Part shown: positions 23,282-31,186 of the stretch, piece after piece
How positions within the stretch are numbered: position 1 is the first letter of the stretch
How the letters are laid out: each line of letters begins with the position of its first letter
Source of the DNA: Chloroflexota bacterium
GTDB lineage: Bacteria > Chloroflexota > UBA6077
DNA length: 31,186 bases
Direction of reading: 5' to 3'
Assembly (NCBI GenBank): GCA_023380955.1
Contig: JAMCTB010000023.1
Coordinates: 1-31,186 of the forward strand
The notes under the pieces: model-generated
Seen by the model: the letters and a program-made list of their open reading frames with translations, nothing else
Databases searched by the model: none
Told to the model about the DNA's origin: nothing
Program-made: the position numbers and the translations under genes

Positions 23282-24817
23282 TCACAGCCGACCCTCCATG
23301 GGGTCGGCCACCTCCTGGCCAAGCTCGACAGTGCGGGCTGCCATCTGTCGCCAGGCCTTGACCTCGCGATGGACCTGGTAGGCCAGAGAAGCCAGGGTTA
23401 GCCCAAGCACCACCGCGCTGATCGGCCGGCTGAAGAAGATGGCGAGGCCTTCGTCGGACACGATCAAGGAACGCCGGAAGTTGGTCTCCATCGTTGGTCC
23501 GAGCACCATTGCCAGCACGATAGGAGCAACAGGGAAGCCGAACTTGCGAAGCAGGTAGCCGAGTACGCCGAAGAACATGGCCACCCACACCTGGAACATC
23601 TCACCTGATTCCGCATAGGCCGCCAGCAAGCAGACGGCGAGCACGATCGGCATCATTATCGCCTTGGGAACGGCGACCACCTGAGTCCAGAGCTGCGTGC
23701 CGGCCAACCCGATAATGGTCATCATGATGTTGCCGATCATCAGGCTGGCGAAGAGCCCGTACACCAGAGGAGCCTGCTTCACAAACAGCATGGGGCCAGG
23801 CTGCAATCCCTGGATGGTGAGAGCGCCGATCATGATGGCGGTGGCAGCCGAACCGGGTATGCCCAGGGTCAGCAGTGGGACCAGGGCGCCGCTAACCACG
23901 GCGTTGTTGGCGGCCTCCGGGGCCGCCACCCCCTCCAAAACGCCGGTGCCAAACAGCTCAGGATGCTTGGAGGCTCGCCGCTCCTCGTTGTAGGCAATGA
24001 AGGAGGCGACGGCCTTACCCGAGCCGGGGAACAGGCCGATTACGAAGCCGATGATGCTTCCACGCACGATGGCTCCCCAGGTCCCCAAGGTCTCCTTGAG
24101 GGTTGGAAGAGCCCCGGATACCTTCATCGCGGACAGGTCCTTCTCCCAGATCTCCTCCATGGTCATCAGCACCTCGGAGATGGCAAAGAGGCCAACCAGA
24201 CCGGCGATGAAAGGGATCCCCTCGAAGAACTGCATGGTGAAGGTGTAACGCGGGGTACCCGTGATGGGATCAATGCCGATGGAAGTGACGAGCAGACCGA
24301 AGGTGACCGTCATCAACCCCTTGACCACCGACCTGCCCGCAAGGCTCGCCACCACCGTCAGGCCGAAGACTGCCAGGGCAAAGTACTCAGGCGGGCCGAA
24401 ACTGAGGGCCACGCTAGCCAGGGGCACGGCCACCACGATAAGGGCGACGGTGGTCACCAACCCGGCGATTCCGGAGGCGATGATGGAGATCCCCAGGGCT
24501 TTGGCAGGCTGGCCCTTCTGAGCCAACGGGTAACCGTCGAAGCAGGTCGGCGCGGCTCCCGCCTCTCCCGGAACGTTCAGGGTAATGGAGGTTATCCCGC
24601 CTCCGTACTCTGCCGCCCCGTACAGGGAGGTGAGGAAGATCAGACTGGTGAGCGGAGAGAGGGTGAAGGTAAAGGGCAGCATCAGGGCGATCGTCATGGA
24701 GGGGTTCAACCCCGGCAGCGCTCCCACCGCATAGCCCACCAGCGATCCGAGGAAGAGAGCGATCAGGTTCTGCCATTGAAGGGTAACCTGGAAACCGTTG
24801 AGCATCTGTTCAAGCAT
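23282..24817 (-). CDS. tctA: Tripartite tricarboxylate transporter large subunit TctA
   Basis: Large membrane permease of 511 residues with about a dozen helices. Family signatures are present: GALPGLNPSMTIALMLPFTF near 33-52, YGAAEYGGGITSITLNVPGE near 66-85, and the second repeat GLFPGSGKAVASFIAYNEER with PLLTLGIPGSAATAIMIGAL. It forms the ion-driven carboxylate channel together with TctB and the binding lipoprotein TctC. The start ATG 24817 has AGGA about ten bases upstream. It follows the GntR regulator by 63 bases, so the two are probably cotranscribed. Confidence 0.95.
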   Translation of the reverse strand: MLEQMLNGFQVTLQWQNLIALFLGSLVGYAVGALPGLNPSMTIALMLPFTFTLSPLTSLIFLTSLYGAAEYGGGITSITLNVPGEAGAAPTCFDGYPLAQKGQPAKALGISIIASGIAGLVTTVALIVVAVPLASVALSFGPPEYFALAVFGLTVVASLAGRSVVKGLMTVTFGLLVTSIGIDPITGTPRYTFTMQFFEGIPFIAGLVGLFAISEVLMTMEEIWEKDLSAMKVSGALPTLKETLGTWGAIVRGSIIGFVIGLFPGSGKAVASFIAYNEERRASKHPELFGTGVLEGVAAPEAANNAVVSGALVPLLTLGIPGSAATAIMIGALTIQGLQPGPMLFVKQAPLVYGLFASLMIGNIMMTIIGLAGTQLWTQVVAVPKAIMMPIVLAVCLLAAYAESGEMFQVWVAMFFGVLGYLLRKFGFPVAPIVLAMVLGPTMETNFRRSLIVSDEGLAIFFSRPISAVVLGLTLASLAYQVHREVKAWRQMAARTVELGQEVADPMEGRL

Positions 24818-24880
24818 CTATCATATCCTGCCCCAGCTCTCGAGAGTGGACCCGGCGCCGCTAACAGTTGCTCTTAGCCT

Positions 24881-25582
24881 TTATTGCTGTCCCACCTCCT
24901 GGAAGAGATCTAGGGTGATGCCCTCAACGTGCGCACGCATTACCGCCTTGGCCCTCCGTGCATCTCCTTTCTCGATGGCATCGTAAAGCCTGACGTGCTG
25001 CTCATGGTATTTGAAGGGCAGACCTGCTCCGCTCAGCCCCTTCTTCTTGACCTCATACCAGATGGGTCCGCTCATTCTCTCGACGATGGGGGACATGGAA
25101 ACATAGAGGATGTCGTTGTGAGCGGCCTTGGCAATGGCCAGGTGGAAGGCCCGGTCGCCGTCTACCGGGTGGCGCCCAGCCACCAGCTCCGCAGCCATGT
25201 CGTCCAGGATGGCCTTGATGCTCTTGAGATCCCCGTCGGTCCGCTTTCGGGCCGACAGCTCGGCAAGGCTTGGCTCAATGGCGAGCCGGGCCTCGAGAAT
25301 CTCCAAGGGGCTGTCCTCCTTGGACAGGAGCAGCTCCGCGAACCCGTCGTGGGGCTGGGCCACGAAGGCCCCACCACCCGCCTTGATCCTGATGAGGCCT
25401 AGGGCCTGAAGGGCGCTGAGGGCCTCCCGCACGGAGGGGCGGCTGATGGCCAACTGTTCCGAGAGCAGCCTCTCGGCGGGCAACCGATCGCCCGGTTTGT
25501 AGTGCCCTTCTTCGATCAGGGCACGGATCTGGTTCATCGCCTGGAGATAGACCTTCTGCGGGGTAATCGGCTTCAGGACCAT
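24881..25582 (-). CDS. FadR-type GntR transcriptional regulator
   Basis: Regulator of 233 residues. A GntR winged helix (about 8-75) contains RLPAERLLSEQLAISRPSVR and IRIKAGGGAFVA. A helical FCD effector domain follows, with the metal ligands Asp143, His147, His196 and His218 (DRAFHLAIA, HEQHVRLYDAI, RAHVEGI). FCD regulators usually sense small organic acids, which fits the tct-dehydrogenase-FAH genes directly downstream. As first gene of the operon it is probably an autoregulated repressor relieved by the imported acid or a breakdown product. The ATG at 25582 abuts GGGAGG with no spacer, which is unusual and may mean weak translation. Confidence 0.92.
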   Translation of the reverse strand: MVLKPITPQKVYLQAMNQIRALIEEGHYKPGDRLPAERLLSEQLAISRPSVREALSALQALGLIRIKAGGGAFVAQPHDGFAELLLSKEDSPLEILEARLAIEPSLAELSARKRTDGDLKSIKAILDDMAAELVAGRHPVDGDRAFHLAIAKAAHNDILYVSMSPIVERMSGPIWYEVKKKGLSGAGLPFKYHEQHVRLYDAIEKGDARRAKAVMRAHVEGITLDLFQEVGQQ

Positions 25583-25624
25583 TCCATCCTCCCAAGTTGC
25601 GGTGAACTAAGAGAAGCCGCATGC

Positions 25625-25654
25625 AGAATAACCACATGGTACCCTGGTTGTCAA
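25625..25654 (-). promoter_or_regulatory. Promoter of the gntR-tct operon
   Basis: A perfect -35 TTGACA (25654-25649) and a -10 TATTCT (25630-25625) with an 18-base spacer, read on the minus strand. The expected start is near 25618. The flanking CTGG...CCAG and GGTACC palindromes could be part of a GntR operator, but I cannot assign one firmly. Confidence 0.6.
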
Positions 25655-25745
25655 GTGGCCAGACCAATCGACCAATTCTCGAAGCGGCAGGGTCCGCGAG
25701 CAGTACCGCCGGCTCTTGGGATCCCCACGGATCGACGCTATCACC

Positions 25746-25781
25746 GCCCTCATCCCGACCCCCTCCCCCGGGGAGAGGGAG
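25746..25781. repeat. Copy of the CTCTCCCC-GGGGTGAGGG repeat
   Basis: Reverse-complement relative of one arm of the pstS-pstC repeat: a GCCCTCATCCCGACC block followed by CCCTCCCCCGGGGAGAGGG, which can form a hairpin. It lies in the 350-base divergent gap between gntR and the PP2C-like gene. Apart from this and the gntR promoter, I see nothing else in the gap. Confidence 0.6.
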
Positions 25782-25933
25782 CAATTGATCTCCCATCCTC
25801 CCGTCCCGGTTGCCTTGGCCGAGTCCGATTTACCCGGCTTCACCGTTTTGCTATACTGCACCGAAAGCTCCTGAGACATCCCTGTTCCCCACTCTGACTC
25901 TGTCAGCTCGACCGCCTAGTTGGGAGGATTCCT

Positions 25934-28141
25934 ATGGCAGGTGGCGTCATGTTCTCCGAGTTGCACGTGCTCTCGGGGGAACGCCAGGACAGTTCTGACC
26001 TGGTTGGGGTCGCCACCGCTCCTGTCCTCTCCTTCTTCAAGCGACGCCGCGGACAGCTCTTCACCATCGTGGAGCCTAGCCTGACCGGCGCCGAGGCCGC
26101 CTGCCGGCGGCTGATAGAGGTGATTGAAGACGAGTATTTCCGCGATCCCTCCCGCACGGTCACCGGCGGCCTCCGACAGGCCCTGGTGGCGGCCAACGAC
26201 GTCCTGCGCAGCGAGAACTCCAGGGCCACGCCGGACCGCCAACTGCGGGCCGGCCTTTCCTGCGCCGTGGTCCGGGAGTCGGACGTTTACGTCGCCCAGG
26301 TGGCGCCCGCCAACGCCTTCGTCCTCCACGACGGCGTGGTAAAGCGGGTCTTCAGCACCTACAGCGTGATCCCGGACGTCAGCAGCAACGGAACCAACCG
26401 GGCCTCGGATTCCCTGGGCGCGGGCCTGGATCCTCACGTCAACTTCGCCTACAGCCCGCTGGAGGAGGGCGACCTGGTGGTGCTCGCCTCCGGCGCCTAC
26501 TGGAAGCTGGTCCCCGACCGATACATCCTGGACGCGGCCAAGCACGTGGATCCGGACATGGCGGCTTCAGAGCTGTACGGCTGCTATCTGGCCCACGCCC
26601 GGCGCCCCACCACCTCCCTGATCGTCATCCGAATGTCGGAGCTGCCGGGTCGGCATCGCAGCAGCGAAAAGCAGGAGGAGAGCCGCCCAGCCCTGGTGGA
26701 GATGTCGGAGCTCTCCACGGTGGCGGAACGGCCCCCGGCCAGGACTCCCTCTGGAAACGGCCGGACGGCGGCAAAGGTAGCTCGGGAGCGAGAGAAGCCT
26801 GCTGCGCCGCCCCGCCCATCTCTTTGGGAGCGTCTGAGGCCGAAGCGCAAGAAGGCGGCGTCCCTCTACCCGCCCGGCCCTCCCCTGGAGGCCGTAGGCC
26901 GGACCTCGGTTCGGTTGAGGAGGCAGGGGCCGCAGAACTGGACCGATCGGCAGGGTCCCCCCTCCTGGCTGGTCAAGCTGATCCTGATGGGAGTGCTGGC
27001 GGCCATCCTCGTGCTGGCAGGCACGGCGGGGATCAACAGCTTCCGATCCTGGCAGTTGGGCGATCCGGTGGCGCTGGCCGGGCAGGCCCAGGAGAAGCGA
27101 ACCGAGGCCGCTTCCGCCACCGATCCTGCTGCTGCCAGGACCCTCCTGGCCCAGTCCTACGACCTGTTCGACCGGTCGCTGCGGGCCAAGGAAAACGACT
27201 CGGTTCGCACCCAGGCGACCTCAGTGCTGGCCGACATGGACAAGATCGACAAGATCGTCAGGGTCACCCAGGTGAACACCCTGGTGGATTACGCTCCAAT
27301 CGTCAACGACAAGGGCGACCCCACCCAGATGGTGGTGGACGGCAACAGCCTCTACGTCCTGGACGAGGGGTTGGATCGGCTGTACCAGTACAACCTGACG
27401 GCCGACGGCAACGGCGTGGAGGAGCCCGGCAAGCACCAGGTGTTGGTGAAGCGAGGGGACAAGCTGGACGGGGGCACCATCGGCGACCTGCTGGCCCTGA
27501 CCTGGATGCCCGCGGGGCAGTTGAGAAGCTCTCCGGCCCTGTTCGGGCTGGAGAGCGGTCGCTCCCTCGTGGCGTACGATCCCAAGTCGGGGCTCTCCCG
27601 CATCGAGGTCTCGGAGAGCCAGAAGTGGGGCAGCATCCAGGCCATCAGCGGCTTCGCCGGTGGCCTCTACCTGCTGGATACGAAGCTGAAGGGGGTCTTC
27701 TACTACCCCCCCACCAAGAACGGTTACGAAAGCGAGCCCTACACCATCATCGACTCCCGCGCCAAGGTGGACCTCTCCAAGGCGGTGGATATCGCCCTGG
27801 ACGGCAACCTGTACGTTCTCGAGGCCGCCGGTACCGTCAAGCGATTCAATCGGGAGGGCCGGCCCCTGGACTTCGCGGGTGAGCTGCCCGACGGTTCGAT
27901 CAAGGGACCCAAGGCGCTGTTCGCCAGCGCCAATACCCGCTCCCTCTACCTGCTGGACACGGCCGGCGAGAGGATCATCCAGTTCTCGCCCGAGGGCAAG
28001 CTGCAGAGGCAGTTCAAGGCCGACGGCAAGAACGTCTCCTTCAAGGATCTGCGGGATCTCTTCGTGGACGAGGGGGCCCGAAAGATATATCTACTGGCAC
28101 ACAAATCGCTGTTCAGCTTCGCCCTACCGCCGATGCAGTAG
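25934..28141 (+). CDS. PP2C-like pseudophosphatase with TM helix and extracytoplasmic beta-propeller
   Basis: Membrane protein of 735 residues. Residues about 5-235 resemble a PP2C-type phosphatase: GLSCAVVRESDVYVAQVAPANAFVLHDG aligns with the usual strand-loop-strand (first part shown in two motifs, GLSCAVVRE and VYVAQVAPANAFVLHDG). The metal-binding Asp residues are missing: the GDSR-like turn is APANA, and the SDG-like turn is ASGAYW. It is therefore probably inactive. A basic, Pro-rich linker (about 240-345) leads to one membrane helix (about 346-366), a short helical segment (about 380-445) and repeated beta-sheet units (about 455-735; SLYVLDEGLDRLYQYN, GNLYVLEAAGTVKRFN, RSLYLLDTAGERIIQF) like an NHL-type propeller. 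The orientation puts the PP2C part inside and the propeller outside. ATG 25934 follows GGGAGG. Role unknown, possibly envelope sensing linked to Ser/Thr phosphorylation. Confidence 0.75.
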   Translation: MAGGVMFSELHVLSGERQDSSDLVGVATAPVLSFFKRRRGQLFTIVEPSLTGAEAACRRLIEVIEDEYFRDPSRTVTGGLRQALVAANDVLRSENSRATPDRQLRAGLSCAVVRESDVYVAQVAPANAFVLHDGVVKRVFSTYSVIPDVSSNGTNRASDSLGAGLDPHVNFAYSPLEEGDLVVLASGAYWKLVPDRYILDAAKHVDPDMAASELYGCYLAHARRPTTSLIVIRMSELPGRHRSSEKQEESRPALVEMSELSTVAERPPARTPSGNGRTAAKVAREREKPAAPPRPSLWERLRPKRKKAASLYPPGPPLEAVGRTSVRLRRQGPQNWTDRQGPPSWLVKLILMGVLAAILVLAGTAGINSFRSWQLGDPVALAGQAQEKRTEAASATDPAAARTLLAQSYDLFDRSLRAKENDSVRTQATSVLADMDKIDKIVRVTQVNTLVDYAPIVNDKGDPTQMVVDGNSLYVLDEGLDRLYQYNLTADGNGVEEPGKHQVLVKRGDKLDGGTIGDLLALTWMPAGQLRSSPALFGLESGRSLVAYDPKSGLSRIEVSESQKWGSIQAISGFAGGLYLLDTKLKGVFYYPPTKNGYESEPYTIIDSRAKVDLSKAVDIALDGNLYVLEAAGTVKRFNREGRPLDFAGELPDGSIKGPKALFASANTRSLYLLDTAGERIIQFSPEGKLQRQFKADGKNVSFKDLRDLFVDEGARKIYLLAHKSLFSFALPPMQ

Positions 28142-28149
28142 GGGAGATC

Positions 28150-28177
28150 GTAGAGACGCGACACGTCGCGTCTCTAC
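28150..28177. repeat. Perfect palindromic repeat (GTAGAGACGCG family)
   Basis: Two perfect 13-base arms (GTAGAGACGCGAC and its complement) around a two-base centre. It starts eight bases after the stop of the PP2C-like gene and 26 bases before tsaD. It is the best-preserved copy in the window. Confidence 0.85.
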
Positions 28178-28203
28178 AGACCGCACCTATCAAGTGACGA
28201 AGA

Positions 28204-29199
28204 ATGCGTATCCTGGGGATAGAGTCCTCCTGCGATGAAACGGCGGCATCGGTAGTGGCCGATGGCCGCCGTCTGAAATCTAACGTGGTGGCCTCCCAGA
28301 TCGACCTCCACCGCAAGTACGGCGGGGTGATGCCCGAGGTCGCCTCCCGGGCCCACCTGCGGGCGATCATGCCCACCGTCGAGGAGGCGATGGAGGGGGC
28401 CCGGGTCGATTGGTCCAGGATCGCCGCCATCGCCGTCACCCGAGGCCCGGGGCTGGCCGGGTCGCTGCTGGTGGGGGTGAACGCGGCTAAAGCGATCTCC
28501 ATGGCCAAGGGGATACCCCTGGTGGGCGTGAACCACCTGGAGGGGCACATCTACTCCAACTGGATCATCACCGAGGGACCCTCCCCGGAGCCCTCCTTTC
28601 CCCTTCTCTGCCTCATCGTCTCCGGGGGCCACACCGATCTCTTCCTGATGACGGACCACGGGGTGTACCGGCGGCTGGGCAGCACCCTGGACGACGCCGC
28701 CGGCGAGGCCTTCGACAAGGTGGCCAGGATCCTGGGGGTGGGGTACCCCGGCGGACCTGCCATCCAGCGGGCGGCCGAGGGCGGCGACCCCGGCGCCTTC
28801 CACTTTCCTCGGGCGTGGCTTGGAGACAGCTACGACTTCAGCTTCAGCGGCTTGAAGACCGCCCTGCTTCGCACCGTCCGGGGGCTGGAGCCGCCGCTGC
28901 CCGTGGCGGAGCTGGCGGCCGGCTTCCAGGAGGCGGTGGTGGACGTGCTATCCGCCAAGGTGGCCAAGGCCGCCCGACAGTTCGAGGCCTCCCAGGTGGC
29001 GGTCTGCGGAGGGGTGGCCGCTAACCTTGCGCTCCGACAGAGGGTGAAGGAGCGAGTGACCGTTCCGGTGCACATCCCGCCCATCTACCTCTGCACCGAC
29101 AACGCTGCCATGATAGCCAGCGCCGGTTACTACCACTTCCGGGCCGGCCAGCGGGACGGTCTGGAGATGGACGTGTCTCCCAACCTGCCTCTGGCATAG
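28204..29199 (+). CDS. tsaD: tRNA N6-adenosine threonylcarbamoyltransferase TsaD
   Basis: TsaD (Gcp/YgjD/Kae1 family), 331 residues. It transfers threonylcarbamoyl from TC-AMP to A37 of ANN-decoding tRNAs, with TsaB and TsaE. The fold is [15 protein letters not shown] at the N-terminus, the metal-binding His111 and His115 in [18 protein letters not shown], the [22 protein letters not shown] loop (two overlapping motifs, [10 protein letters not shown] and [11 protein letters not shown]), [11 protein letters not shown] and CTDNAAMIA. Length is normal for bacteria. The ATG at 28204 has only a weak GAAG upstream, and the palindrome at 28150 occupies part of the leader. tsaB and tsaE are not in the window. 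Confidence 0.96.
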   Translation: MRILGIESSCDETAASVVADGRRLKSNVVASQIDLHRKYGGVMPEVASRAHLRAIMPTVEEAMEGARVDWSRIAAIAVTRGPGLAGSLLVGVNAAKAISMAKGIPLVGVNHLEGHIYSNWIITEGPSPEPSFPLLCLIVSGGHTDLFLMTDHGVYRRLGSTLDDAAGEAFDKVARILGVGYPGGPAIQRAAEGGDPGAFHFPRAWLGDSYDFSFSGLKTALLRTVRGLEPPLPVAELAAGFQEAVVDVLSAKVAKAARQFEASQVAVCGGVAANLALRQRVKERVTVPVHIPPIYLCTDNAAMIASAGYYHFRAGQRDGLEMDVSPNLPLA

Positions 29200-29487
29200 A
29201 CGGGTTGGGGATAACATTCGCCGGTGAACACCCCAAACCCTGCCATGAGGCCTCGCCCCCGAACTCCCTCCACCCCGGGCAATTCACTAGCACTTGACCC
29301 CCAAGATTGCTACCACCGACCTCTTTTCGGGTACAAGACTTGCGGCATACGAACGCAAGGAATCCCCACATTGGATCTATAGGGGCGCAATTCGCAGATT
29401 CATCGAGCTCTCTGGAGCTCTATCGAGATTGAGACAGCTCCTGCCGTGTCTATCCCATTCCGTCGCATCCTAGTGCCAGTTGTGCGG
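29200..29487. other. Intergenic gap before groESL, with weak tsaD terminator
   Basis: GGGTTGGGG (29202-29210) can pair with CCCCAAACCC (29231-29240) a few bases past the tsaD stop, a weak terminator candidate. The rest, to the groESL promoter, contains a small GAGCTC-TCTG-GAGCTC inverted repeat near 29406 but no gene, tRNA or operator that I can support. Confidence 0.4.
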
Positions 29488-29516
29488 TTGCGGGTCGGCG
29501 GCGTGTTCGCTAATAT
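29488..29516 (+). promoter_or_regulatory. groESL promoter
   Basis: A -35 TTGCGG (29488-29493) and a -10 TAATAT (29511-29516) with a 17-base spacer. The expected start is near 29523, just upstream of the CIRCE operator, the usual vegetative promoter arrangement for HrcA-controlled groESL. Confidence 0.6.
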
Positions 29517-29528
29517 ACCACTTAGCCG

Positions 29529-29555
29529 TTAGCACTCTACCCCGTTGAGTGCTAA
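29529..29555. promoter_or_regulatory. CIRCE operator (HrcA binding site)
   Basis: Perfect TTAGCACTC (29529-29537), nine bases, GAGTGCTAA (29547-29555). This is the canonical HrcA operator, here in the 5' untranslated region of groES. It implies heat-shock control of groESL by HrcA, whose gene is not in the window. Confidence 0.97.
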
Positions 29556-29619
29556 AATGGATCCCACGAACGAACCTCAGCCATGAAGGCAATTCTTGAG
29601 AGTAAGGAGGTCTGAAGAG

Positions 29620-29916
29620 ATGGCTATCGGACTCAAGCCCCTTGGTGACCGGGTGGTGGTCAAGCCCTCGTCTCGAGAGGAGGTAACCAAGAGCGGCATC
29701 GTCCTGCCCGACACCGCCAAGGAGAAGCCCCAGGAGGGCAGCGTGCTGGCGGCGGGGCCTGGCCGCCTGCTGGACAACGGCCAGAGGGCCGCTATGGAGC
29801 TGAAGGAGGGCGACAAGGTCCTCTTCGCCAAGTATGCGGGCACCGAGTTCAAGCGCGGCGACGAGGAGCTGTTGATCCTGAGCGAGAAGGACATCCTGGC
29901 GGTAGTGACCGAGTAA
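29620..29916 (+). CDS. groES: Co-chaperonin GroES
   Basis: Ten-kDa co-chaperonin of 98 residues that caps GroEL. It has the typical opening [12 protein letters not shown], a mobile loop around [20 protein letters not shown] (GIVLP is the GroEL-binding tripeptide region), the roof-loop region and the closing [17 protein letters not shown]. The ATG at 29620 has AAGGAGGT eight bases upstream, a near-perfect ribosome site; an earlier in-frame ATG at 29596 lies before that site and is rejected. groEL follows after 75 bases on the same transcript. Confidence 0.97.
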   Translation: MAIGLKPLGDRVVVKPSSREEVTKSGIVLPDTAKEKPQEGSVLAAGPGRLLDNGQRAAMELKEGDKVLFAKYAGTEFKRGDEELLILSEKDILAVVTE

Positions 29917-29988
29917 TGCCCTTTCGAGCCCGCTCCCCGTGGGCTCCATCTAGTAGTGACGAAGGCTCTTGTCCTTCAGGAGGAATAG

Positions 29989-31186
<1,198 letters not shown>

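Noticed and set aside
23226..23588. An N-terminal extension of TctC upstream of 23225
   Set aside because: It overlaps tctA and would place a typical lipoprotein signal peptide internally. ATG 23225 has a ribosome site and a proper signal peptide.
26824..27882. A 352-codon frame inside the PP2C/propeller gene
   Set aside because: Gly/Arg-rich shadow frame with no recognisable motif; the overlapping frame has a membrane helix and regular propeller repeats.
29200..29487. A tRNA or small gene in the gap before groESL
   Set aside because: No T-loop GTTCGA-type sequence, no acceptor stem, and no start with a ribosome site.

Overview
The window is GC-rich bacterial chromosome and almost fully coding. 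It carries lipoprotein-anchored solute-binding proteins, an OmpR/PhoR-type phosphate system, a CIRCE-controlled groESL operon and several families of short dispersed palindromes. There is no phage, IS transposase, CRISPR array, rRNA or tRNA. The gene mix (MASE3 kinase, lipoprotein binding proteins with long Ser/Thr/Pro linkers, DUF1634 with TauE, a PP2C-like/propeller membrane protein beside tsaD) and the palindrome type suggest a Chloroflexota-like bacterium. That placement is an inference from content, not a phylogeny.

Layout. Positions 33-6042 are mostly on the minus strand: orotate phosphoribosyltransferase (pyrE, probably leaderless), a small zinc-ribbon protein, a MASE3-PAS-HisKA-HATPase-REC hybrid kinase and a methyl-accepting chemotaxis protein. 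Positions 6186-7059 hold an orphan OmpR-type response regulator behind an AT-rich double-palindrome operator. It converges on a LysR regulator (7104-7991). The LysR gene diverges from a three-gene operon (8204-9854): an unknown small protein, a TauE/SafE permease and a DUF1634 protein. Between promoter and first gene this operon has a leader that looks like a transcription attenuator. An HD-domain protein (10080-10958, minus) diverges from the phosphate locus.

Phosphate locus, 11135-18548 plus: four perfectly phased 11-bp Pho-box repeats, then pstS, pstC, pstA, pstB, phoU, phoB and phoR. PstS captures phosphate, PstCAB imports it, PhoU links transport state to the PhoR kinase, and PhoB would bind the repeats. 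A second promoter precedes phoB.

Positions 25582-18712 (minus) form one apparent catabolic operon: a FadR-type GntR regulator, tctA, tctC, tctB (tripartite tricarboxylate transporter), an isocitrate/isopropylmalate-dehydrogenase-family enzyme and two fumarylacetoacetate-hydrolase-family enzymes. It looks like uptake and breakdown of an organic (hydroxy/keto) polycarboxylate whose identity the sequence does not give.

Positions 25934-31186 (plus): a membrane protein with a PP2C-like domain that has lost its metal-binding aspartates, joined to an external beta-propeller; tsaD (tRNA t6A synthesis); then CIRCE-groES-groEL, with groEL cut by the window end.

The points most worth a second look are the attenuator-like leader at 8041-8203, the pseudophosphatase-propeller protein, the palindromic repeats that supply stop codons to neighbouring genes, the operator of the orphan regulator, and the polycarboxylate cluster with its atypical dehydrogenase.
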